NCBI RefSeq assembly: GCF_024448135.1
Contig: NZ_JAMRYX010000017.1
Coordinates: 1 to 64,000 of the forward strand
Source: Methylocystis suflitae
GTDB taxonomy: Bacteria > Pseudomonadota > Alphaproteobacteria > Rhizobiales > Beijerinckiaceae
Reading direction: 5' to 3'
Length of the DNA stretch: 64,000 nucleotides
Every line of letters begins with the position of its first letter. Position 1 is the stretch's first letter. The notes beneath the pieces are model-generated. The model was given only the letters and a program-made list of their open reading frames with translations. It ran no database searches and had not been told where the DNA came from. Below are positions 16,794 through 25,813 of this stretch, piece after piece. A program made the translations under genes and the position numbers.

Positions 16794-16850
16794 CGAGCCG
16801 GCGATACGAAAAGCGCAACCGCTTTGCGCAGCGCTCTTCTTGCCGGCTCG
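16794..16850. terminator. Hairpin between pqqA and peroxidase gene
   Basis: Nine-base inverted arms CGAGCCGGC (16794-16802) and GCCGGCTCG (16842-16850) enclose a second AAAGCG/CGCTTT hairpin. On the plus strand the outer arm is followed by ATTTTT and on the minus strand by AATCATTTT. It may act as a partial terminator or an mRNA-stability element that lets the short pqqA transcript accumulate above the downstream gene. Confidence 0.55.
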
Positions 16851-16899
16851 ATTTTTGGAATTCGTTGGCGGCTTCGGCGAAGCGAAGGCCGCGCCGAAA

Positions 16900-16977
16900 T
16901 TAGATCTCGGCGGACTCGTAGCTGGTGATTTCCATGCCGACGCAGACTTCGACAATCACGGGAGTCGTCCAGGCCAT
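16900..16977 (-). CDS. pqqA: PqqA, PQQ precursor peptide (25 aa)
   Basis: A 25-residue peptide starting MAWTTPVIVEVCVGMEI and ending SYESAEI. Glu16 and Tyr20, spaced E-x-x-x-Y, are the two residues that PqqE cross-links and that become the PQQ skeleton. A strong GGAGG lies five to six bases before ATG 16977. The length and the MxWTTPxVxExCxGMEITSY pattern match PqqA closely. The biosynthetic genes pqqBCDE are not adjacent, so they must lie elsewhere, or this is an additional pqqA copy, as is common in methylotrophs. The gene is below the usual ORF length cut-off and easily missed. Confidence 0.95.
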   Translation of the reverse strand: MAWTTPVIVEVCVGMEITSYESAEI

Positions 16978-17325
16978 TTTTTCCTCCGTATTAGAACTCT
17001 TTACGGCTCTGCCTGCTTATGTGGCGCATCGCGCCCGCAGGTTTAAGCTCGGCGCAGCATTTAACATGATCGCCGCCGCTTCGCAAATGGGATGCGGCGC
17101 ACAATATCGGCCGCTGGCGATGACAGCTGAGCGCTTCTCGTGAGCCTCGGATGCAAATGACGCAGCCGAACGTCTCGACAGTCGCCGTGACGGCTGATAG
17201 GCATAAGCAAAACGCGGGAGGAGCCGCCCGGCTCGGCGAGTAGACGCTAAAAAACAAATGGATAGCGTTCACTTCGCCGTTAAGCTTTTGAGCTTGGCCG
17301 GGGCAGGTCGCAAATCGGGGTAGGA
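16978..17325. other. Intergenic region between pqqA and fhcB
   Basis: About 350 bases separating two divergent C1-metabolism genes. It must hold the pqqA promoter on the minus strand and the fhcB promoter on the plus strand. I see the pqqA ribosome site (CGGAGGAAAAA before ATG) and a GGGGTAGGA ahead of fhcB, but no convincing RNA gene, repeat or operator. Confidence 0.5.
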
Positions 17326-18426
17326 ATGGAGACAGCGACGCTCGACGGCAAGGCGATTGCGCTTGGCGACGCCTATAAACATGCCGCCAAAATTCTCAGT
17401 GGGGCGGCCTTTCCGCTCGTCGCCGGCCTCGGCGCCGACGTCGCCGGCGCGCGCGCCGCGATCCTGTTGGCCGAGCGGCTGAAGGGCGCCTTCGACCATC
17501 TCGCGTCGCGCGAAACGCTCGCCGATATCGACGTCAAGCGTTCCTTCGGCATGTTCACGACGACGGCGAATGAGGCGCGCCTTCGCGGCGACTGCGTCGT
17601 GCTGATCGGCCCGGGGCTGACGCGCGCCTGGCCTGGAATGCTCGAGCGCCTTGCGCTTGCCGAGCCGCCGCGCCGCGGGGCGCAAGCGCAGCAGCCGCGC
17701 AAGGTGATTTGGGTCGGGCCGGAAGGCGACGAAGCGAACGCCGTCCCTGGCGCAAAGGTTATTCCGGCCTCTGTGCAGGAACTTTCCGGCGTGCTGGCGG
17801 CGTGGCGCGCACGCTTCGGCGGACGGCCAGTGGCGCTGGGCGCTGAAAAAGTCGCTCTCATTGACGGCCTCGTGGAGACGCTGCGAAACGCGCGCTTTGG
17901 CGTCTTCGTCTGGTCGGCGTCGACGCTCGATCCGCTGGCGATCGAAATGATGCAGGCTTTGGTGATCGAACTCAACGCCACGACCAGATTCACCGGCGTC
18001 CATATCGGCGGCCGTAGCGGCGCTTCGGGCGTGACCCAGGCCGCCGGCTGGATGACGGGCTTTCCGCCGCGCACGGGCTTTGGCCGTGGTTATCCGGAGC
18101 ACGATCCGTGGCGTTTCGAGTCCTCGCGGCTTGTCGACAGCGGCGAGGCGGATGCGGCGCTGTGGATTTCCGCCTTTGACGGCGAAAAGCCTTCTTGGTC
18201 TCGCGCCGACATTCCGCTCATCACGCTTGCGCCGGCGCATACCTCGCCGTCTCGCGGGCTGTTCATTAAAGTCGGTCAGCCCGGCGTCACGCATGACGCG
18301 GTGCTGATGAGTCAGGAAACCGGCGGCATGACGCTGCGCAAAGCCAGCGCGCCCACGGACGCGCCGAGCGTCGCGCAGGCGATCGGCGCCATCATGGCGG
18401 AAGTTTCGGAGGGCGCATGGCGCTGA
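17326..18426 (+). CDS. fhcB: Formyltransferase/hydrolase complex subunit B
   Basis: A 366-residue homologue of the N-terminal part of formylmethanofuran dehydrogenase subunit B. In methylotrophic bacteria it is part of the Fhc complex, which releases formate from formyl-H4MPT via formylmethanofuran. As in other bacterial FhcB proteins, it lacks the molybdopterin/iron-sulfur features of archaeal FmdB. It is first of four overlapping genes: its stop lies ten bases inside fhcA. The conserved GRSGASGVTQAAGWMTGFPPR stretch (here written to 20 residues or fewer: GASGVTQAAGWMTGFP) supports the call. ATG 17326 follows GGGGTAGGA. Confidence 0.93.
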   Translation: METATLDGKAIALGDAYKHAAKILSGAAFPLVAGLGADVAGARAAILLAERLKGAFDHLASRETLADIDVKRSFGMFTTTANEARLRGDCVVLIGPGLTRAWPGMLERLALAEPPRRGAQAQQPRKVIWVGPEGDEANAVPGAKVIPASVQELSGVLAAWRARFGGRPVALGAEKVALIDGLVETLRNARFGVFVWSASTLDPLAIEMMQALVIELNATTRFTGVHIGGRSGASGVTQAAGWMTGFPPRTGFGRGYPEHDPWRFESSRLVDSGEADAALWISAFDGEKPSWSRADIPLITLAPAHTSPSRGLFIKVGQPGVTHDAVLMSQETGGMTLRKASAPTDAPSVAQAIGAIMAEVSEGAWR

Positions 18427-20054
18427 CAGTTTTGCGCGGCGGCCATATCGTCGATCCGGCGACCGGCCAGGACGCGATCGGCGACGTGTGGTTCGAGGAT
18501 GGCCGCATCGTCGAGCGGCCCGAAGGGCGCAGCGCCGATCACGAGATCGATGTCTCCGGCCATATCGTTATGGCCGGCGCGATCGACATCCATTCGCACA
18601 TCGCCGGCGGCAATGTGAACACGGCGCGACTGCTGCTGCCGGAGCTGCATCGTGCGATTCGGGCGCGGCTCGCCGACACGCCGCTTTCGACCGCGAAATG
18701 GTCGAGCTACGAGACGGGCCGTCTCTATGCGCAGATGGGCTTCACCACTGTCGTCGAGCCGGCGATGGCGCCGCATCACGCCTTGCAGACCCATCTCGAA
18801 TTCAACGACGTGCCGATTATCGACAAGGGCGCGCTCACCGTGCTCGGCAACGACGATTTTCTGCTCGGCATGCTGCGTGACGGAGAGAAGGACGGCGCGA
18901 TCAACGATTACGTCGCGCAGACCGTCGAGAACACCCGATCGCTCGGACTGAAGTGCATCAATCCCGGCGGAGTCGAGGCCTTCAAGGAGAACATGCGCGC
19001 CTTCGGGCTCGACGACGTCGTGCCTTTTTATGGGCTGACGTCGCGCCAGATTTTCCAGGCGCTGCAGAAGTCGACGCAGGCGGTGGGCATCGCCCATCCG
19101 CTGCATCTGCACATGAACAATCTCGGCCTTGCCGGCAATATCGACACGGCGCTCGCCACGATCGACGCGGCGCAGGGGCTGCCGCTGCATCTCGCGCATG
19201 TGCAGTTCTACGCCTATGGCAAGGAAGGCAAGAACGGCTTCTCGTCGGCCGGCGCGCTCTTCGCCGAGAAGGTCAACGCCAATCCGAATGTTTCCGTCGA
19301 CGTCGGCCAGGTGATGTTCTCCGACACGGTGACGATCTCGTCCGACGTTCTGAAACAATTCAACAGCCTGCCCGGCGCGATTCCCAAGAAGGGCGCGATC
19401 TTCGATGGCGACGCCAATGGCGGCGGCATCGTCCCCTACGCCTATAAGATTTCGAACTACTACAACGCCATCCAATGGGCGGCGGGCCTGGAGCTCTTCC
19501 TGCTCATTGATAATCCCGAGCAGGTGTTCTTCACCACCGACCATCCGAACGGCGGTCCCTTCACGACCTATCCGGAGCTCTTCGCGCTGCTGATGAGCGC
19601 TGATCTTCGCGCGCAGCATCTTGCGCGTCTTCCGGCCGACGTGCTGGAGCACACGACGCTGCCGTCGATTTCGCGGGAATACACGCTTTACGAAATTGCG
19701 CAGATGAGCCGCTCCGGCGCCGCGAAGCTATTTGGCTTTGTCGATCGCGGCCGGCTCAGTCCAGGCGCCGTCGCCGACATCGCCGTTTATAAGCCCGGAC
19801 GCGACGTCGCCGGCATGTTCCGGCGCGCGGCGCTCGTCTTCAAGGACGGCGCCCTCGTCGTGCGCGATGGCCAAGTCTCGCATTACACGCGCGGCAAGAC
19901 GCTGCATATTCGTCCGCGCTACGATCAGCAGATTACGAATCGCCTCGATTCCTATTACGACGATCTTTACGGTCTGCCGCGGAGCATCTTCGACGTGCCC
20001 GACGCCGCGCTGCCGCACAAGGACGCCTTTGCGGAGGTTCCATGCCGGATATAA
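18417..20054 (+). CDS. fhcA: Formyltransferase/hydrolase complex subunit A
   Basis: A 545-residue amidohydrolase-superfamily protein equivalent to formylmethanofuran dehydrogenase subunit A. The metal-binding HSH is at H59 and H61 in IDIHSHIAGG; further ligands include the conserved HLHMNN and HLAHVQFYAYG stretches. It hydrolyses formylmethanofuran to formate in the Fhc complex. It overlaps fhcB by ten bases and fhcD by thirteen, so the complex is made from one tightly coupled message. Length and motifs are typical of methylotroph FhcA. Confidence 0.96.
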   Translation: MALTVLRGGHIVDPATGQDAIGDVWFEDGRIVERPEGRSADHEIDVSGHIVMAGAIDIHSHIAGGNVNTARLLLPELHRAIRARLADTPLSTAKWSSYETGRLYAQMGFTTVVEPAMAPHHALQTHLEFNDVPIIDKGALTVLGNDDFLLGMLRDGEKDGAINDYVAQTVENTRSLGLKCINPGGVEAFKENMRAFGLDDVVPFYGLTSRQIFQALQKSTQAVGIAHPLHLHMNNLGLAGNIDTALATIDAAQGLPLHLAHVQFYAYGKEGKNGFSSAGALFAEKVNANPNVSVDVGQVMFSDTVTISSDVLKQFNSLPGAIPKKGAIFDGDANGGGIVPYAYKISNYYNAIQWAAGLELFLLIDNPEQVFFTTDHPNGGPFTTYPELFALLMSADLRAQHLARLPADVLEHTTLPSISREYTLYEIAQMSRSGAAKLFGFVDRGRLSPGAVADIAVYKPGRDVAGMFRRAALVFKDGALVVRDGQVSHYTRGKTLHIRPRYDQQITNRLDSYYDDLYGLPRSIFDVPDAALPHKDAFAEVPCRI

Positions 20055-20950
20055 TTCGCAACGGCGTGACGATAGACGACAATTTCGCCGAAGCCTTCCC
20101 GATGAGCGGGACGGGCATTCTGATCACCGCGCCGAACGCCAAATGGGCGCGGCAGGCGGCGCTGACGATGACCGGTTTTGCAACGTCGGTCATCGGCTGC
20201 GGCTGCGAGGCCGGAATCGATCGCGAAGTGCCGCCGCAAGAAACGCCGGACGGACGCCCGGGCGTGCGCGCGCTGCTCTTCGCCATGTCGTCGAAAGATG
20301 CGGAGAAGCAGCTCGTCAACCGACTCGGCCAATGCGTGCTGACCTGTCCGGGCTCCGCGGTCTATTCGACGGTCGCCGGCGAGTTCGAAATCAAGGTCGG
20401 CGACGCGCTGCGCCAGTTCGGCGACAAGTGGCAGATGTCCAAGGTCGTCGACGACCGGCGCTACTGGCGCGTGCCGGTCATGGACGGAGAGTTTTTCTGC
20501 GAAGGCAAGGTCGGCCTGACCAAAAAATCCGTGGGCGGCGGCAATCTTTTGATCATGGGCGCGGACTGGGACAAGACCATGCGCGCGACAGAGGCCGCTG
20601 TCTCGGCCATCGACGGCGTCGCCGACGCGATTGCGCCCTTCCCCGGCGGCATCGTGCGCTCGGGCTCAAAGGTCGGTTCGAAATACAAGGGCATGAGCGC
20701 GTCGACCAATGACGCTTATTGCCCGACGCTGCGCGGCGTCACCAAAAGCGAGCTCGACGCGGATATCGGCTGCGTGCTTGAAATCGTCATCGACGGCTTG
20801 ACCGACAACGCCGTGCGCGAGGCGATGCGCGCGGGGCTTCACGCCATTATCGAGATGGGGCCGGAGCAGGGCGCCAAGCGCGTCGGCGCCGGCAATTACG
20901 GCGGCAAGCTCGGTCCGTTTCATTATCATCTGAAGGAATTGCTGCCGTGA
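20042..20950 (+). CDS. fhcD: Formylmethanofuran:H4MPT formyltransferase
   Basis: A 302-residue formyltransferase (archaeal Ftr, methylotroph FhcD) that moves the formyl group from formyl-H4MPT to methanofuran as part of the Fhc complex. The N-terminus IIRNGVTIDDNFAEAFPMSG and the conserved GCGCEAGIDRE and CPGSAVYS segments match the family, and the length is normal. It starts inside fhcA and ends with TGA overlapping the GTG start of fhcC. Confidence 0.96.
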   Translation: MPDIIRNGVTIDDNFAEAFPMSGTGILITAPNAKWARQAALTMTGFATSVIGCGCEAGIDREVPPQETPDGRPGVRALLFAMSSKDAEKQLVNRLGQCVLTCPGSAVYSTVAGEFEIKVGDALRQFGDKWQMSKVVDDRRYWRVPVMDGEFFCEGKVGLTKKSVGGGNLLIMGADWDKTMRATEAAVSAIDGVADAIAPFPGGIVRSGSKVGSKYKGMSASTNDAYCPTLRGVTKSELDADIGCVLEIVIDGLTDNAVREAMRAGLHAIIEMGPEQGAKRVGAGNYGGKLGPFHYHLKELLP

Positions 20951-21756
20951 AGCCCTTTACCTTCACGCTTCGCCAGGAGCCGCCGCAGCGCGTCGATCTC
21001 TCGGCGCTGACGCCCGACCGCCTTGCGGGAAAATCCGTCGCGCAGATCGAAGCGATCGAACTCGGCGTGACGCGCATTTCGACGAAAGTCGGCGATCTCT
21101 TCAAGGTTTCGGAAGGCGATCTGAAGACTGTTCGCTTTGAAGGCGGCTCTTCCCGCTTCGATCTTCTCGGCGCGAAGCTTCTGCCTGGCTTTGCGATTCA
21201 TGTCGAAGGCGACGTCGGTGCGCAGTGCGGCCGTCTGGCCAAGGGCGGCAGGATCACCGTCGCCGGCAACGCTGGTCCGCATGCGGCGTCCGGCAACCTT
21301 GGCGCCGAGATCGAGATTAAGGGCGACGTCGGCGAATTCCTCGCCGGTCCGCTCGCGGGCGAACTCGCCGGCATGGCTGGCGGGCGCGTCATCGTGCGGG
21401 GCAAGGCGGGCGAACGCGCCGGCGACCGGCTGCGCCGCGGCATTCTCGTCATCGAAGGCGACGCCGGCGAAGATCTCGGCGCGCGCCTCATCGCGGGCAC
21501 GATCCTCGTTTTGGGCGAAGCCAAGGGGCGCGTCGGCTATCTGAACAAACGCGGCTCGATTGTGCTCGCGCGCGGCGGCTGCTTCGGTTCGACCTATGTC
21601 GACTGCGGCGCGCATGAGCTTACTTTCGCAAGGCTCTTCGCACGCTCTCTGAGGGATCATAGCGCCCCCGCCGCCGATCTCCTGTCGCGCAAGCTGCGCC
21701 GCTATGGCGGCGACACGGCGGTCTTTGGCAAGGGCGAGATATTGACCGCCGACTGA
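20947..21756 (+). CDS. fhcC: Formyltransferase/hydrolase complex subunit C
   Basis: A 269-residue homologue of formylmethanofuran dehydrogenase subunit C. The middle of the protein is a series of G-D-x-G-x-x-x-G repeats (for example VEGDVGAQCGRLAKGG, IKGDVGEFLAGPLAG, IEGDAGEDLGARL) that build a right-handed beta-helix, as in glutamate synthase C-terminal domains. The start is GTG 20947, overlapping the fhcD stop (GTGA). It completes the order fhcB-A-D-C, the arrangement seen in methylotrophic alphaproteobacteria. Confidence 0.95.
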   Translation: MKPFTFTLRQEPPQRVDLSALTPDRLAGKSVAQIEAIELGVTRISTKVGDLFKVSEGDLKTVRFEGGSSRFDLLGAKLLPGFAIHVEGDVGAQCGRLAKGGRITVAGNAGPHAASGNLGAEIEIKGDVGEFLAGPLAGELAGMAGGRVIVRGKAGERAGDRLRRGILVIEGDAGEDLGARLIAGTILVLGEAKGRVGYLNKRGSIVLARGGCFGSTYVDCGAHELTFARLFARSLRDHSAPAADLLSRKLRRYGGDTAVFGKGEILTAD

Positions 21757-21817
21757 CGGGCATTACCCTTGCTAGGAAGCAAACGCCCTCGAGCGGGCGC
21801 TTAGCAAGGAGATCGCG

Positions 21818-22033
21818 ATGAATTTCGTCGAACTCATCCTTACTGTCTGCACGCTGGCGCAGCCCGCCGCCTGCGACGAGCGCAAGCTCGTCCTCGAATC
21901 GACCACGGGCTCGACCAGCAATTGCGTGATGCAGGCGATGCCATATATCGCTCAATGGTGCGGCGAACACCCGCAACTGACGGTTACGAAGTGGCGTTGC
22001 GCGCGGCCGGGAGAGGAAGGCGACAAGATCTGA
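21818..22033 (+). CDS. Small Cys-containing protein, 71 aa
   Basis: A short protein MNFVELILTVCTLAQPAACD... with five Cys (CTLAQPAAC, SNCVMQ, WCGE, RCARPGE), behind an excellent AAGGAG ribosome site eight bases before the ATG. The first 18 residues are hydrophobic and may be an uncleaved or poor signal peptide. Similar small proteins with paired cysteines are common hypotheticals in Hyphomicrobiales. It lies between fhcC and putA, 61 bases after fhcC, and might be the last gene of the fhc transcript. Confidence 0.6.
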   Translation: MNFVELILTVCTLAQPAACDERKLVLESTTGSTSNCVMQAMPYIAQWCGEHPQLTVTKWRCARPGEEGDKI

Positions 22034-22067
22034 TCGAGCCCTTCGGGCGCGGTCGGTTCCATGGCGA

Positions 22068-25000
22068 ATGAATCGAAAAGACGATCGGCCGGCGCCCTTT
22101 GCGGCGCCTTACGCGCCCCCCGACGAGAGCTTCGCTGAAGCCTTTCTCGGTTCGCGTCCGGATGCTGCAACACAACGGGTCGTAGAAGAAGCTGCGCTGA
22201 CGCTCGTGCGCGGCATTCGCGCACAACGTGATCCGCTCGGCGGCGTCGAAGATTTCCTTCACGAATTCTCCCTCTCCTCACGGGAGGGTCTGGCGGTTAT
22301 GGCGCTCGCCGAAGCGCTCCTGCGCGTGCCCGACGATGCGACGGCCGATCAACTCCTTGCTGATAAGCTCGCCGAGGGCGATTTCTCCCATCACGAGACA
22401 TCGAGCGACGCGCTGCTCGTTCAGGCCTGCGCCTTCGCGCTGGGACTGTCGGCGCGTATCGTCGACGTTGCGGAGCCGCGCGGGCTCGTCGCCGACCTTG
22501 CCCGGCGTCTTGGCCTGCCCGCGCTGCGCGCCGCCGCGCGTCAGGCGATGCGGCTGATGGGCGCTCATTTCGTCTTTGGCGAAACCATCGAAGCGGCGAT
22601 CAGACGGGAGCAGGGACGGCGCGAGCGCTTCTCTTATGACATGCTTGGCGAAGGCGCGCGGACGGCGGGAGACGCCGAGCGCTATTTGGAGGCCTATGCC
22701 CACGCCATTCGCGCCATCGGCGACTCGGCCGGAAGCTCCGGCCTCCCGACGCGCCCCGGAATTTCGATCAAGCTTTCGGCGCTGCATCCGCGCTATGAGG
22801 CGATTTCGCGCGAACGCGTATTGCGGGAATTGCCGCCGCGCGTGCTCGACCTCGCCCGCCTCGCGAAGGAGCGCGATCTTCTTTTCACCATCGACGCGGA
22901 GGAGGCGGATCGACTCGAACTGTCGCTGGACGTGTTCGCACGCGTCGTCGACGACCCGTCTCTTTCCGGCTGGGACGGATTCGGGCTCGCGGTGCAGGCC
23001 TATCTGAAGCGCGCGACGGCCGCGATCGACTATGTCGCCTCGCTCGCGGAAGCGAACCATCGGCGCTTCATGGTGCGTCTCGTCAAGGGCGCCTATTGGG
23101 ACAGCGAAATCAAACGCGCGCAGGAGCGCGGTCTTGCCGACTATCCCGTGTTCACGCGCAAGGCGATGACCGATCTCAATTTCGACGCCTGCGCGGCGCA
23201 GCTCTTCGACCAACCGCGTCTCTTCCCGCAAGTCGCCACGCATAATGCTCGTAGCGTCGCCGCCGTTCTAACGATGGCGGGCGGGCGGCGCGACTTCGAG
23301 TTTCAGCGCCTGCACGGCATGGGCGAGTCGCTCTATGAGTCGCTCGCGGAAATGAGCGACGCCGCCGTTCGAATCTATGCGCCGGTCGGCCCGCACCGCG
23401 ATCTTCTCGCCTATCTCGTGCGGCGCTTGATCGAGAACGGCGCCAACTCCTCTTTCGTCGCGCGCGCCGCCGACCCCGAGACGCCGGAGAGCGCGCTTGT
23501 CGCGGACCCTTATGAAGCGCTCGGCGCGTCAAATCGCGCGCGCCATCCGCGTCTCCCGCTGCCGAGCGAGATTTACCTGCCGCAACGCGCCAATTCAAAA
23601 GGCGTGGAGTTCGGCGATCGGACTGCGCTTGCGGCGCTGATTGACGAGACGCGCGCGCCGGTTCCGCCGCCTGACGCGCGACCGAGCGTCGAGTTACACG
23701 CAGCAGCGCGCCCGGTGCTGTCGCCGATCGACGGCGCCGTTGTCGGTCATGTCGTCGAAGCAGATGAAGCTGCGGCGCGCGCTGCGGTCACATTGGCGGC
23801 GCGCGCCTTCCCAGAATGGTCCAGGACTCCCTTCGAGGCGCGGGCGCGGATCATCGAACGCGCGGCCGATCTGATTGAGGCGCGGCGCGGCCCGTTGATC
23901 GCCTTGTTGCAAAGCGAGGGCGGCAAGACCCTCGACGATGCGCTCGCAGAGGTGCGCGAGGCGGCTGATCTTTGCCGCTACTACGCCGGTCAGGCGCGAA
24001 TTGTCTGCGCCGACATGCCGCTGCCGGGGCCGACGGGCGAAGCCAATGTCCAGCGTCGGCATGGACGCGGCGTCTTTGTTTGCATTTCGCCCTGGAATTT
24101 CCCGCTTGCGATTTTCATCGGTCAGGTCGCAGCGGCGCTGGTGGCGGGAAATTGCGTCGTCGCCAAGCCCGCCGAGCAGACGCCGCTCGTCGCCGCCATG
24201 GCGATCGAGCTCCTGCGCGAATCCGGCGTTCCGAAGGACGTGCTGCATTTTGCGCCGGGCGATGGCGCGATCGGCGCCGCGCTTGTCGCCGATCCGCTGA
24301 CCGCCGGCGTCGTTTTTACCGGCTCGGTCGAAGTTGCGCAGCGGATCAATCGCGCGCTCGCCGAGCGAGATGGCGCGATCGCGCCGCTCATCGCCGAAAC
24401 GGGCGGGATCAATGCGATGATCGTCGATTCGACGGCGCTGATCGAACAGGTCGTCGACGACGTCATGGCGTCAGCGTTCCGATCGGCCGGGCAGCGGTGT
24501 TCAGCCTTGCGGCTCTTGTGCCTGCAAGGGGAGATCGCGCCCGTCTGCCTCGAGACGCTGATTGGCGCTGCGCGCGAGTTGCGGGTCGGCGATCCGCGCG
24601 AGATCGGCGCGCATGTCGGCCCGGCGATTGACGCCGAGGCGAAGGCCAAACTCGACGCCTATCTTTCGCGTCAGCGCGCAGCCGGGAGAATTCTTTACGC
24701 CGGCGTTGCGCCCTCGACAGGAACTTTCGTCGCGCCGCATATCGTCAGACTCGATCGCGTCGATGAGTTGCAGGAAGAGATTTTTGGGCCCGTCTTGCAC
24801 GTCGTGACGTGGCGGTCCGAGCGTCTGTCGCAACTGCTCACGGACATCGAAGCCAGCGGATATGGCCTCACGCTCGGCATGCATACGCGCATCGAGCAGC
24901 GCATTCGCGCATTGTCGCGCAAAGCGTCCGCCGGCAATATTTACGTCAATCGCAACATGATCGGCGCGGTCGTCGGCAGTCAGCCTTTCGGCGGATTTGG

Positions 25001-25184
25001 CCTGAGCGGCACCGGTCCAAAGGCGGGCGGGCCGGATTATCTCCTCCGCTTTCTTCATGAGACGACGCTGACGATCAACACCGCGTCGTCAGGCGGCGAC
25101 GCAGGACTGTTGTCGCTCGGAGAATCCGACGAGCTTGATCGCGACAAATTGGCGCAAACACGCCCGTTGAAGTCACACCTCTGA
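22068..25184 (+). CDS. putA: Bifunctional proline dehydrogenase/P5C dehydrogenase
   Basis: A 1038-residue PutA that oxidises proline to glutamate in two steps. The N-terminal half is the FAD-dependent proline dehydrogenase barrel (for example GISIKLSALHPRYE, VKGAYWDSEIK and THNARSV). The C-terminal half is an aldehyde dehydrogenase with the NAD-site motif SPWNFPLAIFIGQ, the catalytic Glu in AETGG and the catalytic Cys in SAGQRCSALR. The N-terminal ribbon-helix-helix DNA-binding domain of long PutA proteins is absent, so this is an enzyme-only form. It starts at ATG 22068, with coding bias throughout. Confidence 0.96.
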   Translation: MNRKDDRPAPFAAPYAPPDESFAEAFLGSRPDAATQRVVEEAALTLVRGIRAQRDPLGGVEDFLHEFSLSSREGLAVMALAEALLRVPDDATADQLLADKLAEGDFSHHETSSDALLVQACAFALGLSARIVDVAEPRGLVADLARRLGLPALRAAARQAMRLMGAHFVFGETIEAAIRREQGRRERFSYDMLGEGARTAGDAERYLEAYAHAIRAIGDSAGSSGLPTRPGISIKLSALHPRYEAISRERVLRELPPRVLDLARLAKERDLLFTIDAEEADRLELSLDVFARVVDDPSLSGWDGFGLAVQAYLKRATAAIDYVASLAEANHRRFMVRLVKGAYWDSEIKRAQERGLADYPVFTRKAMTDLNFDACAAQLFDQPRLFPQVATHNARSVAAVLTMAGGRRDFEFQRLHGMGESLYESLAEMSDAAVRIYAPVGPHRDLLAYLVRRLIENGANSSFVARAADPETPESALVADPYEALGASNRARHPRLPLPSEIYLPQRANSKGVEFGDRTALAALIDETRAPVPPPDARPSVELHAAARPVLSPIDGAVVGHVVEADEAAARAAVTLAARAFPEWSRTPFEARARIIERAADLIEARRGPLIALLQSEGGKTLDDALAEVREAADLCRYYAGQARIVCADMPLPGPTGEANVQRRHGRGVFVCISPWNFPLAIFIGQVAAALVAGNCVVAKPAEQTPLVAAMAIELLRESGVPKDVLHFAPGDGAIGAALVADPLTAGVVFTGSVEVAQRINRALAERDGAIAPLIAETGGINAMIVDSTALIEQVVDDVMASAFRSAGQRCSALRLLCLQGEIAPVCLETLIGAARELRVGDPREIGAHVGPAIDAEAKAKLDAYLSRQRAAGRILYAGVAPSTGTFVAPHIVRLDRVDELQEEIFGPVLHVVTWRSERLSQLLTDIEASGYGLTLGMHTRIEQRIRALSRKASAGNIYVNRNMIGAVVGSQPFGGFGLSGTGPKAGGPDYLLRFLHETTLTINTASSGGDAGLLSLGESDELDRDKLAQTRPLKSHL

Positions 25185-25279
25185 CGCTCCACTTCACTAA
25201 CGTTTCCACATCGATCGTCAGCGCCATCGTTGCTGAATTTTCGGTTGCTTGGCGATCGTCCGTAACGAGGGAGATCAGC

Positions 25280-25780
25280 ATGGCCGAACAAAGCAAGCTG
25301 CCAGCGTCACGAGAGTCCACGCAGGCCGGCGTTTTCGATTGGCATCCTTTCGAATCCTTCCGGCGGCAGTTCGATCGGCTCTTTGAAGACTTTCCGTCGC
25401 GTAGAAGCCTGGCCGATTTCCAGCCGTTCGACCGACTGATGTCGGCGGCGACGCCGCCGGTCGATTTCGTCGAGAAGGACGGTGGATACGAGATCACCGC
25501 TGAACTGCCGGGGCTCGATGAGAAGAGCGTCGATGTGAAGCTGTCCAACGGCGTCTTGTCGATCTCCGGCGAGAAGAGCGAAGAAAAGGAAGAAAAGAAG
25601 GAGGGCTATTACTGCTCAGAGCGCCGATACGGCTCGTTCCGGCGCGCCTTCAGGGTTCCCGAAGGAGTCGACGCGGACAAAATCACCGCGGACTTCGAAA
25701 AGGGCGTGCTGAAAATCAAGCTGCCGAAAACGCCGGAATCCAAGCAGGAAGAAAAGAAGATCAAGATTGCAGCCAAGTAG
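25280..25780 (+). CDS. Small heat-shock protein, Hsp20/alpha-crystallin family
   Basis: A 166-residue holdase chaperone. The N-terminal arm (residues 1-55) includes WHPFESFRRQFDRLFEDF. It is followed by the alpha-crystallin domain (TPPVDFVEKDGGYEITAELPG... to GVLKIKLPK) and a Lys/Glu-rich tail. The characteristic A-x-x-x-G-V-L motif (here ADFEKGVLKIKLPK) is present, and the charged EEKEEKKEGYY loop is typical of the IbpA/Hsp20 class. ATG 25280 follows GAGGGAGATC. No clear heat-shock promoter or RNA thermometer could be assigned in the 95-base leader. Confidence 0.93.
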   Translation: MAEQSKLPASRESTQAGVFDWHPFESFRRQFDRLFEDFPSRRSLADFQPFDRLMSAATPPVDFVEKDGGYEITAELPGLDEKSVDVKLSNGVLSISGEKSEEKEEKKEGYYCSERRYGSFRRAFRVPEGVDADKITADFEKGVLKIKLPKTPESKQEEKKIKIAAK

Positions 25781-25813
25781 CGCCGCCTTAGACGCGGCGC
25801 TCAAGCGCTGGCT

